Source: Opitutaceae bacterium | GTDB taxonomy: Bacteria > Verrucomicrobiota > Verrucomicrobiia > Opitutales > Opitutaceae | DNA: 50,459 nt | Assembly (NCBI GenBank): GCA_023269585.1 | Contig: JAHFTC010000018.1 | Coordinates: 1-50,459, forward strand | Direction of reading: 5' to 3' | Shown: piece after piece, positions 24,925 through 36,577 of the stretch | How positions within the stretch are numbered: the first letter of the stretch is position 1 | Layout of the letters: each line of letters opens with the position of its first letter | Translations under genes and position numbers: made by a program | Notes under the pieces: generated by a model | Databases searched by the model: none | What the model was told of the DNA's origin: nothing | The model's input: the letters and a program-made list of their open reading frames with translations, nothing else

Positions 24925-25110
24925 AAGGAATGCTGCGCGTTCCGAGGGACGGGCGAGAGTGGGAGCGGCACGATCAAGTGCGGCGGTCCCGGTTTTCTCG
25001 GGGTGGTGGAGCGGCCTTGAACTCCGGAGACACGAGCAAGCTCGCTGACCTACAGCCACCAACGGTTCGGCGAGAAGCGCCCGGGGCGCTGTTGCGGATG
25101 AATCGTCCGT

Positions 25111-26385
25111 TCAGTCTTCCAGCGTGGAGTACCAGCCGTTGGTGAAGGTTGTGAAGACCTCGCCCTCGTTGAACGGCAGGTGCTGGTAGAGCAGGATCGC
25201 GACGGCGCGTTCCTTCGGGTCGATCTGCACGGTGGTGGTGGCGTAGCCGTCCCAGCCGAAGCAACCTTCGCTGTTGAGCGTGGGGCTGCGGCCGAGGTTG
25301 GTGACAACGCGCACGCCGAGGCCGAAGCCCTGCTCGACCGCGCCGAAGGGGTGCGGCTCGGGGAGGTGCGCGAGCCGGTCACGGGTCATGAGCTCGACGG
25401 ATTTGCGCCCGAGAATGCGCACGCCGTCGAGCTGTCCGCCGTTGAGCAGCATCTGCGCGAAGCGGGCGTAGTCGCCGGCGGTGGAGTAGAGACCGGCGCC
25501 GCCCATGCGCAGGCCGTGGGTCGGGCCGCAGCGCTCGTCGCTGTTCTCGACGGTGTCGAGCACGAGCCGGCCGGCGGCGTCGCGGGTGTGGATGCGGGCG
25601 AGGCGGGCGCGTTTGCCCTCCGGGACCCAGAACGCGGTATCAACCATCTGGAGCGGGCCGCAGATGCGCTGCTGGAAGAAGTCGTCGAGCGATTGGCCGG
25701 AGACCTTCTCGACGACGGCGCCGAGGATATCGGTGTTGATGCCGTAGCGGAAGGCGGTGCCGGGCTGGTGGGCGAGCGGGATCGTGGCGACGCGGGCGAC
25801 GAACTCGGTGAGGTTGGGCGCGCTCCAGAGATCGGCGCGGTCCTGGAGTTTCACGAGCTCCGGCGGGGCGTTGAAGTTGTAGAAGGTGCCCGCGGTGTGG
25901 GTGAGGAGCTGCTCGACGGTGAGGGGCGACGCGGCGTCGACGAGTACGGGGGCGTCGGCGGTGCCGCCGGTGAAGACCTTGAGGTTCTTCAGCGCGGGGA
26001 TGAACTGGTCGACGCGGTCGGTGAGCTTGAGTTTGCCCTCCTCGACGAGGATCAGCGCGGCGGTGGAGGTGACGAGCTTCGTCATCGAGAAGAGGCGCAC
26101 GATCGAGTCCTTCTGGATCGGCGCCTTGGACGTGACGTCGGCGAAACCGTGCGCGCGCCAGTCGACGATCTGGCCGTCGCGCGCGAGGAGCAGGATGTAG
26201 CCGGCGTGCGAGCCGTCGTCGACGGTGCGGTCGAGCGTCTGGTGCAGCCGGGCGAGGCGCTCGCCGGAGACACCGGCGGCGGCCGGGGCGATGGCGGGCA
26301 GCGGCTGCTGCGTCTGGGCGATGACGGGCAGCGCGAGCAGCAGCGAGAGGGCGAGAGCGGCGGGAAGGCGGTTTTTCAGGGGCAT
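25111..26385 (-). CDS. Exported serine hydrolase, beta-lactamase family (class C-like)
   Basis: This 424-residue protein has a signal peptide (LPAALALSLLLALPVIAQ). The fold is that of class C beta-lactamases and related esterases and peptidases. SMTK near residue 97 is the SxxK nucleophile motif, and YGIN near 220 is the YxN motif. LLTHTAGTF, GGAGLYSTAGDYARFAQMLL and FGWDGYATTTVQIDP are typical of the COG1680 group. It probably acts in the periplasm on peptides or esters; nothing identifies the substrate. The frame stays open through to 28236, but only the part from the ATG at 26385 resembles this family. It is convergent with the beta-helix genes. Confidence 0.88.
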   Translation of the reverse strand: MPLKNRLPAALALSLLLALPVIAQTQQPLPAIAPAAAGVSGERLARLHQTLDRTVDDGSHAGYILLLARDGQIVDWRAHGFADVTSKAPIQKDSIVRLFSMTKLVTSTAALILVEEGKLKLTDRVDQFIPALKNLKVFTGGTADAPVLVDAASPLTVEQLLTHTAGTFYNFNAPPELVKLQDRADLWSAPNLTEFVARVATIPLAHQPGTAFRYGINTDILGAVVEKVSGQSLDDFFQQRICGPLQMVDTAFWVPEGKRARLARIHTRDAAGRLVLDTVENSDERCGPTHGLRMGGAGLYSTAGDYARFAQMLLNGGQLDGVRILGRKSVELMTRDRLAHLPEPHPFGAVEQGFGLGVRVVTNLGRSPTLNSEGCFGWDGYATTTVQIDPKERAVAILLYQHLPFNEGEVFTTFTNGWYSTLED

Positions 26386-26534
26386 GGTATTTTGCTCAGG
26401 GGTTGAGGAAGGACCGGTACAACTCCGGTAACGGCATTTTTCCCGCGGAGGAGGGTCCCCCGCGGGAGCGGTCTGGTCAAGCGGCGCTCCCGGGGGCGAC
26501 CGCACAACGTGATGCGGAGTCGCTCGGGCCGGCC

Positions 26535-27230
26535 TCAGGCCAGCAGCGCGGCGAGCTCCGGGCTGAGGGCGAAGGCGGCGCGCACGGCGGCGAAACCGTC
26601 GAGCAGTTCCGCGGGCGAGCCCGCCGTGGGAAAGACGAGTTCGAGCGTGGGGCCGGTGCAGCGGACCGCGGCGTCGACGCCCGGCACGGTGAGCGTGCAA
26701 TCGCGGCAGTCGGACGGGTAGGCGACGGCGAGGCCGGCGTCGGCATCGAGTGCTTCGACGAGGTCGATCACGGCCTCGATGCGCACGCTCTTCTTCAGGC
26801 CGAACGCGAGCTCGGTGAAGAGCCCGGTGAAGACGCCGTCGAACGGCGGTTCGCGGACGAGGGCCGGCCGGCGCAGGTCGCGCAGTGTTTGCGTGACGAG
26901 GTAGCGTGCGGGGTCGGCGGCTTCGAGCGCGTAGGCGAGCTCGAAGGTGAAATCCTTCGCCGTGAGGACGGCGGTGGGGCTGGCGATGGCGAGGGAGAGC
27001 TCGCGGCGCTTGTAGGCGAGGGCGTCGCGGACGTGTTGGAAAAACGACTCCGCCCGCTCGGCGAGTTCGGCTTCGCAGAGCTTCGCGAGAAAGGCGGTGG
27101 TGGCCGGGGTGACGGCGGTCGGCAGCGTGTGGCGGCCCTTCTGGAAGCCGCGCAAGGTCTTCACCGCCCCGCCGTCGCGGCCGACGAAGCTCAAGGCGGT
27201 GACGACAGATGGTGGCGGCTCGGCCGGCAT
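26535..27230 (-). CDS. Uncharacterised protein
   Basis: This is a 231-residue soluble protein from the ATG at 27230 (a GTG at 27254 would add 8 residues). Visible features are SFVGRDGGAVKTLRGFQKG near the N-terminus, two long amphipathic helices (AFLAKLCEAELAERAESFFQ, then VRDALAYKRRELSLAI), KDFTFELAYAL, and a C-terminal part with paired cysteines in DCRDC. It has no signal peptide, no membrane span and no motif that I can name. The GC3-rich codon pattern and the ordered hydrophobic periodicity support a real gene. It lies 149 bp upstream of the serine hydrolase on the same strand, too far to claim an operon. Confidence 0.6.
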   Translation of the reverse strand: MPAEPPPSVVTALSFVGRDGGAVKTLRGFQKGRHTLPTAVTPATTAFLAKLCEAELAERAESFFQHVRDALAYKRRELSLAIASPTAVLTAKDFTFELAYALEAADPARYLVTQTLRDLRRPALVREPPFDGVFTGLFTELAFGLKKSVRIEAVIDLVEALDADAGLAVAYPSDCRDCTLTVPGVDAAVRCTGPTLELVFPTAGSPAELLDGFAAVRAAFALSPELAALLA

Positions 27231-27403
27231 GGCCTGCAACGAAACCGGCGGCACCGGTGGCGGCGAGAGCGAAACGTCGCGGCGGCGGCTGTTGGCGGCG
27301 GGGCGGACGCTTCGTGGATGGCGGGACGGGCGCCTCTTTCAGCGTTTCCCCGAGGCGACCAGTATTGCCCGGTCGGGCACCGGCTGCCACAATCGAACGC
27401 GTC

Positions 27404-27598
27404 ATGAGTATTCCGGGACTGAGTCGCGCAAAGGCGGAAGTGGGAGCGTTGCGCCTGTTTCTGCGCTGTCCGGTGGGCCTGCCGTGGTTCCGGTCGCTGC
27501 GGGACCCGGGACCGCACGGGGCGCTGGTCCGCCTGATCCAGGCGCGCGAGCAGCCGGCGCCGGTCAGGCCGAGTGCCGGAGCGCCGAGGCGGCCGTAG
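27404..27598 (+). CDS. Short ORF of doubtful status
   Basis: This is a 64-residue frame beginning MSIPGLSRAKAEVGALRLF, facing and slightly overlapping the broken end of the MATE gene. Its N-terminal half looks protein-like and GC3-rich, but the last 15 residues are antisense MATE sequence. It may be the 5' stump of a gene brought in when the transporter was truncated, or it may be chance. I recognise no family. Confidence 0.25.
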   Translation: MSIPGLSRAKAEVGALRLFLRCPVGLPWFRSLRDPGPHGALVRLIQAREQPAPVRPSAGAPRRP

Positions 27599-28140
27599 AT
27601 CAGCACCCAGTTGAGGAAGACGTTGAGCAGCACGCCGCCGAGCACGCAGTAGAGCGGTACCCATGGGCGATGCAGCGCCTCGTAGTAGTTTTTTACGGCG
27701 AGGAAGCCGAGACTCGGCAGCAGCGACCATGCGATGATGATCAGGTAGGCGTGGGCGGTGGTGGCGACTTCGGGCGGTTGGCCAAACCAGTGGAGCGAGC
27801 CGGAGAGTGCGGTGAGGATGGCGGCCAGCGGGACGGCGGCTGCGGCGGCGATGACGAGGCCGTGGCGGAGCGCTTCGCCGGCGCTGCGGGGGCGACCGGC
27901 GCCGACGGCCTCCGCGGTGCGGACGGCGACAGGCGTGAGCAGGCCGATGCCGATCAGGAACGCCACGCCGAAGACCGCGCCGGCGAAGGCGGACGCCGCC
28001 AGCGGCACGGCGCCCACCTGCCCGATCATGATGCTGTCGGTGAGCCCGAGCAGAATCTGACCGAGGTGCCCGGCCGTGATCGGCAGGGCCAGTCGGAGGG
28101 TCGGGCGCAACTCGCGCAAAGTTTCACGGAAGGCGGTCAT
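27553..28140 (-). pseudogene. MATE-family multidrug efflux transporter, C-terminally truncated
   Basis: From ATG 28140 about 196 residues match the N-terminal half of MATE exporters: LRLALPITAGHLGQILLGL, DSIMIGQVGAVPLAASAFA, AVGAGRPRSAGEALRHGL, NYYEALHRPWVPL and VLLNVFLNWVLIYG, ending at GAPALGLTGAG. Six or so membrane helices are visible. Full-length members have about 450 residues with twelve helices, and after GLTGAG (27553) the frame becomes Arg/Pro-rich and unrelated. No frame nearby contains the missing half, so the end was deleted or replaced. It cannot work as a normal exporter. Confidence 0.8.
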
Positions 28141-28227
28141 GGAAGCGGGGAGACTCAACAATACGGCACACCGGTGCACAACCGCACAACCTCGAGTCCC
28201 GTTCCGCCCCCCCCCTATGGTTATCGT

Positions 28228-28269
28228 CGCCGCCAAATAAGTTCACGACCGTGAACTTATTTGGCGGCG
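28228..28269. repeat. 42-bp perfect palindrome (first of a related pair)
   Basis: A 20-bp arm (outer part CGCCGCCAAATA, inner AGTTCACG) is followed by a 2-bp spacer AC and its exact reverse complement. It lies 88 bp upstream of the MATE remnant start and 342 bp upstream of nifJ. It shares its outer stem and TCACG centre with the palindrome at 28318-28357. Confidence 0.85.
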
Positions 28270-28317
28270 GGGCAGGGCGTGGTTGGTTCGTTGAGAGGAG
28301 AAAAGGGCTCTCCGAAT

Positions 28318-28357
28318 TCCGCCAAATACTCTCACGGTCGTGAGAGTATTTGGCGGA
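28318..28357. repeat. 40-bp perfect palindrome (second of a related pair)
   Basis: A 19-bp arm (CCGCCAAATA, CTC, TCACG with one extra outer base) is followed by a 2-bp spacer GT and the exact reverse complement. Compared with the palindrome at 28228, three consecutive bases differ (AGT to CTC), and both arms changed together, so pairing is kept. The centres are 89 bp apart. The rest of the 470-bp gap between the MATE remnant and nifJ shows no gene. Confidence 0.85.
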
Positions 28358-28610
28358 GGAGCGGCGGCGGGGGCGTGGATTGGGAGTGGGGTGGCGTGGG
28401 AAGAGGGGCGGCGGGGGGCGCCGGTGCGGACCGGGCCGGCGGATCAATGGGCCCGGTGCGGCGGGGTCGGGGCTTGTTTCTGGTCAACGTTGTGGGCTCG
28501 GACGCAAAAAACGCCCAGCATTCCGCAAGCGCTGGCGAGCCGCGGCCGGCGGCCGTGTGCAATACTGCTCCTTTAGTCCGGAAAGCTTTCAATCCAACCA
28601 CTCCTCCGCC

Positions 28611-32198
<3,588 letters not shown>

Positions 32199-32306
32199 AC
32201 CGGCGGCACCACGCGACACCCGGGCTCGGCCCAACCGAGCCCTGGTTTCCACGGTCCAACTACACAATCGGATTTTAGAACTCGCAACTCGCAACTGCCT
32301 ACCGTC

Positions 32307-33305
32307 ATGGCCCTCGACCTTTCCACCACCTACCTCGGCCTCAAGCTCTCCAGCCCGCTCATGCCCGGCGCCTCCCCGCTGGTCGACAACCTCGACCACG
32401 TGAAGGCCCTGCAGGATGCCGGCGCCTCCGCGATCGTCCTGCGCTCCCTCTTCGAGGAGCAGATCGACCGCGAAATGAAGGCCGAATACGCCCACCTCAA
32501 ACGTCACGAGGATGTCTTCGCCGAGGCCGCCGGCTTCTTCCCCGAGAGCGACGAGTACGCCCTCGGGCCGCAGGAGTACCTCGAGCATATCCGCAAGGTG
32601 AAGGAGGCCTGCCAGCTCCCCGTCATCGCGTCGCTCAACGGCACGCAGATCGGCGGCTGGGTTGAATACGCCAACCTCATCCAGCAGGCCGGCGCCGACG
32701 CGCTCGAGCTCAACCTGTATTATCTCGCCACCGACGCCGCGGTCTCCGGCGAGGAGGTCGAGAGCGACGTGGTCGAGATCGTCCGCACGGTGAAGGCCGG
32801 CGTGAAGATCCCGGTCGCCGTGAAGCTCTCGCCGTTCTTCTCCGCGCTCGGCCACCTCGCGAAGGAAGTCGAGGGCATCGGCGCCGACGGCCTCGTGCTC
32901 TTCAACCGCTTCTACCAGCCCGACATCGACCTCGACGCCCTCGAGGTGCTGCCGAAGCTCGACCTCTCGACGCCGGAGGAGCTCCGGCTGCGCCTGCGTT
33001 GGTTGGCGATCCTCTTCGGCCAGGTGAAACTTCCGCTGGCCTGCTCGGGCGGCGTGCATTCCTCGGGCGATGTCGCGAAGGCGATCCTCGCCGGGGCGAA
33101 CACCGTCCAGGTGGTCTCGGCGTTGCTCAAGCACGGCCCGGCCCACCTGCGCACGCTCCGTATCGGCCTCGAACAGTGGATGCAGGAGAAGGAGTACGAG
33201 TCGGTGAGCCAGATGCGCGGCGCCCTGAGCCTGCAGAACTGCCCCGATCCGTCCGCCTTCGAGCGCGCGAACTACCTCAAGGTCCTCCAGCTCTGGAAGA
33301 GCTGA
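32307..33305 (+). CDS. Dihydroorotate dehydrogenase-like flavoprotein
   Basis: This 332-residue TIM-barrel protein starts LSTTYLGLKLSSPLMPGASP and carries GADALELNLYYLATD, VAVKLSPFFS, GLVLFNRFYQPDIDLD and ACSGGVHSSGDVAKAILAGA. These correspond to the FMN-binding and substrate regions of class 1 dihydroorotate dehydrogenases. The active-site region of the true PyrD family (Cys or Ser in NxSCPN) reads LNLYYLATD here, so it is probably not the pyrimidine enzyme. Genes of this kind sit beside nifJ in several phyla, which suggests a redox role linked to pyruvate:ferredoxin chemistry. The gene lies 108 bp after nifJ and ends just before a strong terminator, so the two are likely co-transcribed. Confidence 0.85.
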   Translation: MALDLSTTYLGLKLSSPLMPGASPLVDNLDHVKALQDAGASAIVLRSLFEEQIDREMKAEYAHLKRHEDVFAEAAGFFPESDEYALGPQEYLEHIRKVKEACQLPVIASLNGTQIGGWVEYANLIQQAGADALELNLYYLATDAAVSGEEVESDVVEIVRTVKAGVKIPVAVKLSPFFSALGHLAKEVEGIGADGLVLFNRFYQPDIDLDALEVLPKLDLSTPEELRLRLRWLAILFGQVKLPLACSGGVHSSGDVAKAILAGANTVQVVSALLKHGPAHLRTLRIGLEQWMQEKEYESVSQMRGALSLQNCPDPSAFERANYLKVLQLWKS

Positions 33306-33357
33306 GGCGGGACTGAAGTAGCGAGTAGGCTCTAGCTGCCCCATCGCAGATTTTTCC

Positions 33358-33385
33358 GAAGCCCGCCGGTTCGCCGGCGGGCTTC
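33358..33385 (+). terminator. Intrinsic terminator after the nifJ-DHOD unit
   Basis: GAAGCCCGCCGG-TTCG-CCGGCGGGCTTC is a perfect 12-bp stem with a TTCG tetraloop, followed by TTTGCGTTG. It lies 52 bp after the stop of the DHOD-like gene and is the natural end of the nifJ transcript. Confidence 0.85.
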
Positions 33386-33462
33386 TTTGCGTTGTGCGGT
33401 TGGCGCCGGAGTGGACGAGCGGAAGCGCGGCGCCCTCAGGGTCCAGCGGAAGGAGCCTGAAT

Positions 33463-33637
33463 CCGGCAGACGAAAGCAGGTAACGAAGGAAACGAAGGTG
33501 CAGCGGAAGGAGGGGAATTGCCGCTCTTTGGTCGGAGGAACTTCCGTCCACCGGCCCGGTGAAGGCCGTGAGCCGCGACTCGGTAATCCAGCGCGTTCGA
33601 GCTTCGTTCCCTTCGTTGCCTTTTGCCGGTTCCGACT
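33463..33637. repeat. Dispersed inverted-repeat element, copy 2
   Basis: The left arm CCGGCAGACG...AACGAAGGAAACGAAGGTG (33463-33500) is matched by an inverted right arm (33601-33627, other strand CCGGCAAAAGGCAACGAAGG). The 19-bp core at 33482-33500 is identical to 6830-6848. The rest of the 390-bp gap between the terminator and the hemolysin III gene shows no gene. Confidence 0.5.
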
Positions 33638-33695
33638 GCGCTTTTCAGGATGAGGGCTGGATTCTGCGCGGTCGGCGGTGTGAGGATGCGCCGCG

Positions 33696-34343
33696 ATGAG
33701 CGAGACGAAGCCGTATTCCCTAGGCGAGGAGATCGCCAACAGCGTCACGCACGGCGTGGGCGTGCTGTTGGCCGTCGTGGCGTTGGTGGTCCTCGTCGCG
33801 GGCGCCGCCCAGATCGGCGATCCGTGGCGCGTGGTGAGTTTTTCGCTCTATGGCGCTTCGCTCGTGGCACTCTATCTGGCGTCGACCCTCTACCATGCGA
33901 TCCCCGGGGCGCGGGCGAAGGACCTGTTGAAACGCTGCGACCACGCGGCGATCTTCGCGCTGATCGCGGGCACCTACACGCCGCTCCTGCTGGTGACGTT
34001 GCGCGGACCGCTCGGCTGGACGATGGCGGGCATCATCTGGGGCGTGATGGTCGCGGGCATCACGATGAAGTTCCTCTTCATCGAGCGCTTCCAGCGCCTG
34101 TTGCTGGGCGCCTACATCGCGATGGGCTGGGCGGCGGTCTTCGTGATCCACGCGCTCTGGCAGCGGTTGCCGGGCGCGGCGTTGTGGTGGTTGGTGGCCG
34201 GCGGCGCGACGTACACGGCCGGCGTGGCCTTCTATGTGGCGAAGCGGCTGCCGTATGCGCACGCCATCTGGCACCTGTTCGTGCTCGGCGGCAGCGCGTG
34301 CCACTTCTTCCTGCTGTATCTCTACGTGCTGCCGGTGCGGTGA
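33696..34343 (+). CDS. Hemolysin III / PAQR-family membrane protein
   Basis: This 215-residue inner-membrane protein has about seven hydrophobic segments. The conserved PAQR polar positions are visible: EEIANSVTHGVG at the start, STLYHAIPG (first Ser/His pair), CDHAAIFALIAGTYTPLLL (Asp-His), and AHAIWHLFVLGGSACHFFLL (His-x3-His near the C-terminus). These residues bind zinc in PAQR hydrolases. Bacterial members such as YqfA/TrhA are linked to membrane energetics or lipid homeostasis, and the hemolysin name is historical. It stands alone, with spacers on both sides. Confidence 0.92.
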   Translation: MSETKPYSLGEEIANSVTHGVGVLLAVVALVVLVAGAAQIGDPWRVVSFSLYGASLVALYLASTLYHAIPGARAKDLLKRCDHAAIFALIAGTYTPLLLVTLRGPLGWTMAGIIWGVMVAGITMKFLFIERFQRLLLGAYIAMGWAAVFVIHALWQRLPGAALWWLVAGGATYTAGVAFYVAKRLPYAHAIWHLFVLGGSACHFFLLYLYVLPVR

Positions 34344-34554
34344 GGGCGCGCGAATCGATCCCCGATTGATCTTCACCGAATAGACTGACGGGCGTTCCCG
34401 CAACAGAATCGAGGGATTTGCCGAGCGAACGGACGGCGGCGGACCTTCGACGAGCTCAGGTCAGGCGCGCCGTCCCTACCGCGTCAGTCCAATGCGCGAA
34501 TCCCGATAGGACGGATGGATCTCAGGGGAGACGAGCAATGGGACCGCGGGACGG

Positions 34555-36444
34555 CTACTCGGCTCGCAGGATCTTCGCGGCCCAGTCGTCGGCGGTGGGG
34601 AGGGCGGGCGAGGTCAGCGTGCCGGCGGCGTCGGAGACGAGCGTCAGGGGTTGCAGCCAGCGGCCGGTGAGGGTGTCGAACCAGAGCCAGCGATATTTCG
34701 TGTTCGGAGCAAAGCCGGAGATGCGCGGGGGCACGGCCTTGGTTTCGAAATACACGAGGGCGAAATCGGCCGCGGGGTTGCGCAGGAGGAAGGACCAGCC
34801 GTCGAGCCCGTCGGCGAGCGAACCGTCGGCGACGCGCGGGACGAGGGCGGAGGGGACGGGGGCGAGTTCGCGGTAGCGCACGCCCTCGGAGAGGACGAAG
34901 TCGCGCAGGTGCTGCATCTGGGTGCCGGAGCCGTAGCGCAGCGCTTCCCAGATGAACGGCCGCCAGCCCTCGGGCTCGCCGGTGGTGGTGATGTCATAGG
35001 CGGCGGTGCCGTGGACGTGGCCGGCGAGCGCGCCGGAGAGGACGGAGCCGTACATCTGCGCGCGGGCAAAGTAGCAGTCGCGGTCGGAGCCGGCGGCGGG
35101 CGTCTCGCCGCCGGGGCGGTTGATGGAGTGGTTCCAGCCGGTGTAGTAGGGCTCGAGGTTGGCGGCGGGATAGGCGGGCTTGAGGTGGTAGAGCTCCTCG
35201 ATGGAGGCGTAGATGGCGTGGTTGCGCGGGTTGTTGCCCACGGTGTGCATCGTGAGCCAGGGGGCGGCCTCGCCGTGCCCGAAACGTTGGTACGTGGAGC
35301 TGTCGATCAGCGCGGTGACGGGCTGGTCGAAGGGCGGCGGGCCGTAGGTCTTCAGGTGGAACTTGAGCGCGTCGTTCCACTCGTGCTCGGTGAGCGAGTA
35401 GTCCTTCGGGATCCAGTCGAGGTGGATGCCGCTGATGATGACGTTGTAGGCGCCGTAGCGAGCGATCAGATACTGGACGAAGCGGGCGTAGGAGGGGTTG
35501 AAATCGAAGTAGGCCTTCCAGGAGGGGCCGTGGTCGCGGCGGATGGGCTCGAGGAAGGGGGCGAAGCCCTCGTCGGCGAGGTGGCGCATCTTGCGGTCGA
35601 GGCTGCGGAAGTAGGCGGGGTTGAGCCGGTCGAAGTCGGCGAGGCCGTCGCGCTCGGCGAAGACGGCAAAGGGGCGGTGGCCGTGCTCGTCGTGCATGTC
35701 CTTGGCGGTGGTGGTCGCGCCGTCGTCGGTGGTGATGGCGGCGCCGGGGGCCCAGGTGCCGAACTTTTCCCAGGCGTTGCGCAGGAAGACGCCGTCGGCG
35801 TTCTTGTGCGTGGCCCCGTGGTGGTCGGCGGCCCAGTTGGGGAAGGCGGCGATGAGGCTGATGGAGTTGAACCCCTGGCTTTTGCGCCACGCCACGGCCT
35901 CCTCAAAGCTGATCCCGGGGCCGGGGAAGTAATCGGCGGCGGCCCGGACGCCGCGGTAGGGCAGGCGCCACGTGGAGGCGGAGAGCCAGGTGTCGCCGAG
36001 GAGGAAGAAGGGTGTGCCGTCGGCGTGCTGGAGGGCGTGGCCGTCGGCACTGGCGCGGAGGAAGCCGCGGCGGTTGGGGTTGGCCTGCTTCTCGGAGTCG
36101 GTCCAATCGACGGCCCGGAGGGTGCCGGCCCCGCCGTTGAGGCCGGTGTCGTCGGGGTGGTTCGAGGCCGCCTTCCAGCGCCAGTCGCCGGCGGCGGTCG
36201 CGACGAAACGGACCTTGAAGGTGCGGTCGCCGTCCCAGAAGCCGTAGACGCGTTTCGAGAAACCCGGGCCCTCGAGCTGGATCCAGCAGACGACGTCGGT
36301 GTAGGGGTTGGCGTAGTCGCGGGAGGCCCGGAGGGTGATCTCCTGCGCCTCCCAGACGTGGACTTCGCCGCGGTCGAGGCGATGGGCGAAAGTTGAGAGC
36401 GCCGCGAGGGCGGCGAGGGCGAGGGTAAGGAACGGGCGAAGCAT
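34555..36444 (-). CDS. Secreted glycosidase-like protein (DUF5060 + DUF4038 architecture)
   Basis: This 629-residue protein has a signal peptide (LTLALAALAALSTFA). An N-terminal beta-sandwich of the DUF5060 type (VHVWEAQEITLRA, VYGFWDGDRTFKVRFVAT, about 20-125) precedes a TIM-barrel of the DUF4038 type opening at ADGTPFFLLGDTWLSAST. The barrel contains HLADEGFAPFLEPIRRDHG, LIARYGAYNVIISGIH and GWRPFIWEALRYGSGTQM. A C-terminal small beta-domain (ALVYFETKAVPPRISG, LWFDTLTGRW) follows the collagen-binding-like module often found there. The family acts on plant or algal polysaccharides in the cases I know, but the exact substrate cannot be told. ATG 36444 starts the signal peptide; upstream frame is antisense to the kinase. 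Confidence 0.85.
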   Translation of the reverse strand: MLRPFLTLALAALAALSTFAHRLDRGEVHVWEAQEITLRASRDYANPYTDVVCWIQLEGPGFSKRVYGFWDGDRTFKVRFVATAAGDWRWKAASNHPDDTGLNGGAGTLRAVDWTDSEKQANPNRRGFLRASADGHALQHADGTPFFLLGDTWLSASTWRLPYRGVRAAADYFPGPGISFEEAVAWRKSQGFNSISLIAAFPNWAADHHGATHKNADGVFLRNAWEKFGTWAPGAAITTDDGATTTAKDMHDEHGHRPFAVFAERDGLADFDRLNPAYFRSLDRKMRHLADEGFAPFLEPIRRDHGPSWKAYFDFNPSYARFVQYLIARYGAYNVIISGIHLDWIPKDYSLTEHEWNDALKFHLKTYGPPPFDQPVTALIDSSTYQRFGHGEAAPWLTMHTVGNNPRNHAIYASIEELYHLKPAYPAANLEPYYTGWNHSINRPGGETPAAGSDRDCYFARAQMYGSVLSGALAGHVHGTAAYDITTTGEPEGWRPFIWEALRYGSGTQMQHLRDFVLSEGVRYRELAPVPSALVPRVADGSLADGLDGWSFLLRNPAADFALVYFETKAVPPRISGFAPNTKYRWLWFDTLTGRWLQPLTLVSDAAGTLTSPALPTADDWAAKILRAE

Positions 36445-36577
36445 AGGGGAAAGGGGTGGGGATGCTCTGCGGGCGAGAGCCCGGCGGTTGGCACCGGTGA
36501 TGGTGGCGCGCAAGTGCGGCCTCGAGAACCCCGGACTCGTGCGCACTATTGAAGGCGGTGCGCTGCGAGACCGGTGC

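Noticed and set aside
25111..28236. One continuous 1,041-codon minus frame that would fuse MATE and the serine hydrolase
   Set aside because: The middle is Arg/Pro-rich and overlaps another gene in a different frame. The hydrolase has its own signal peptide at 26385, so a real fusion is unlikely.
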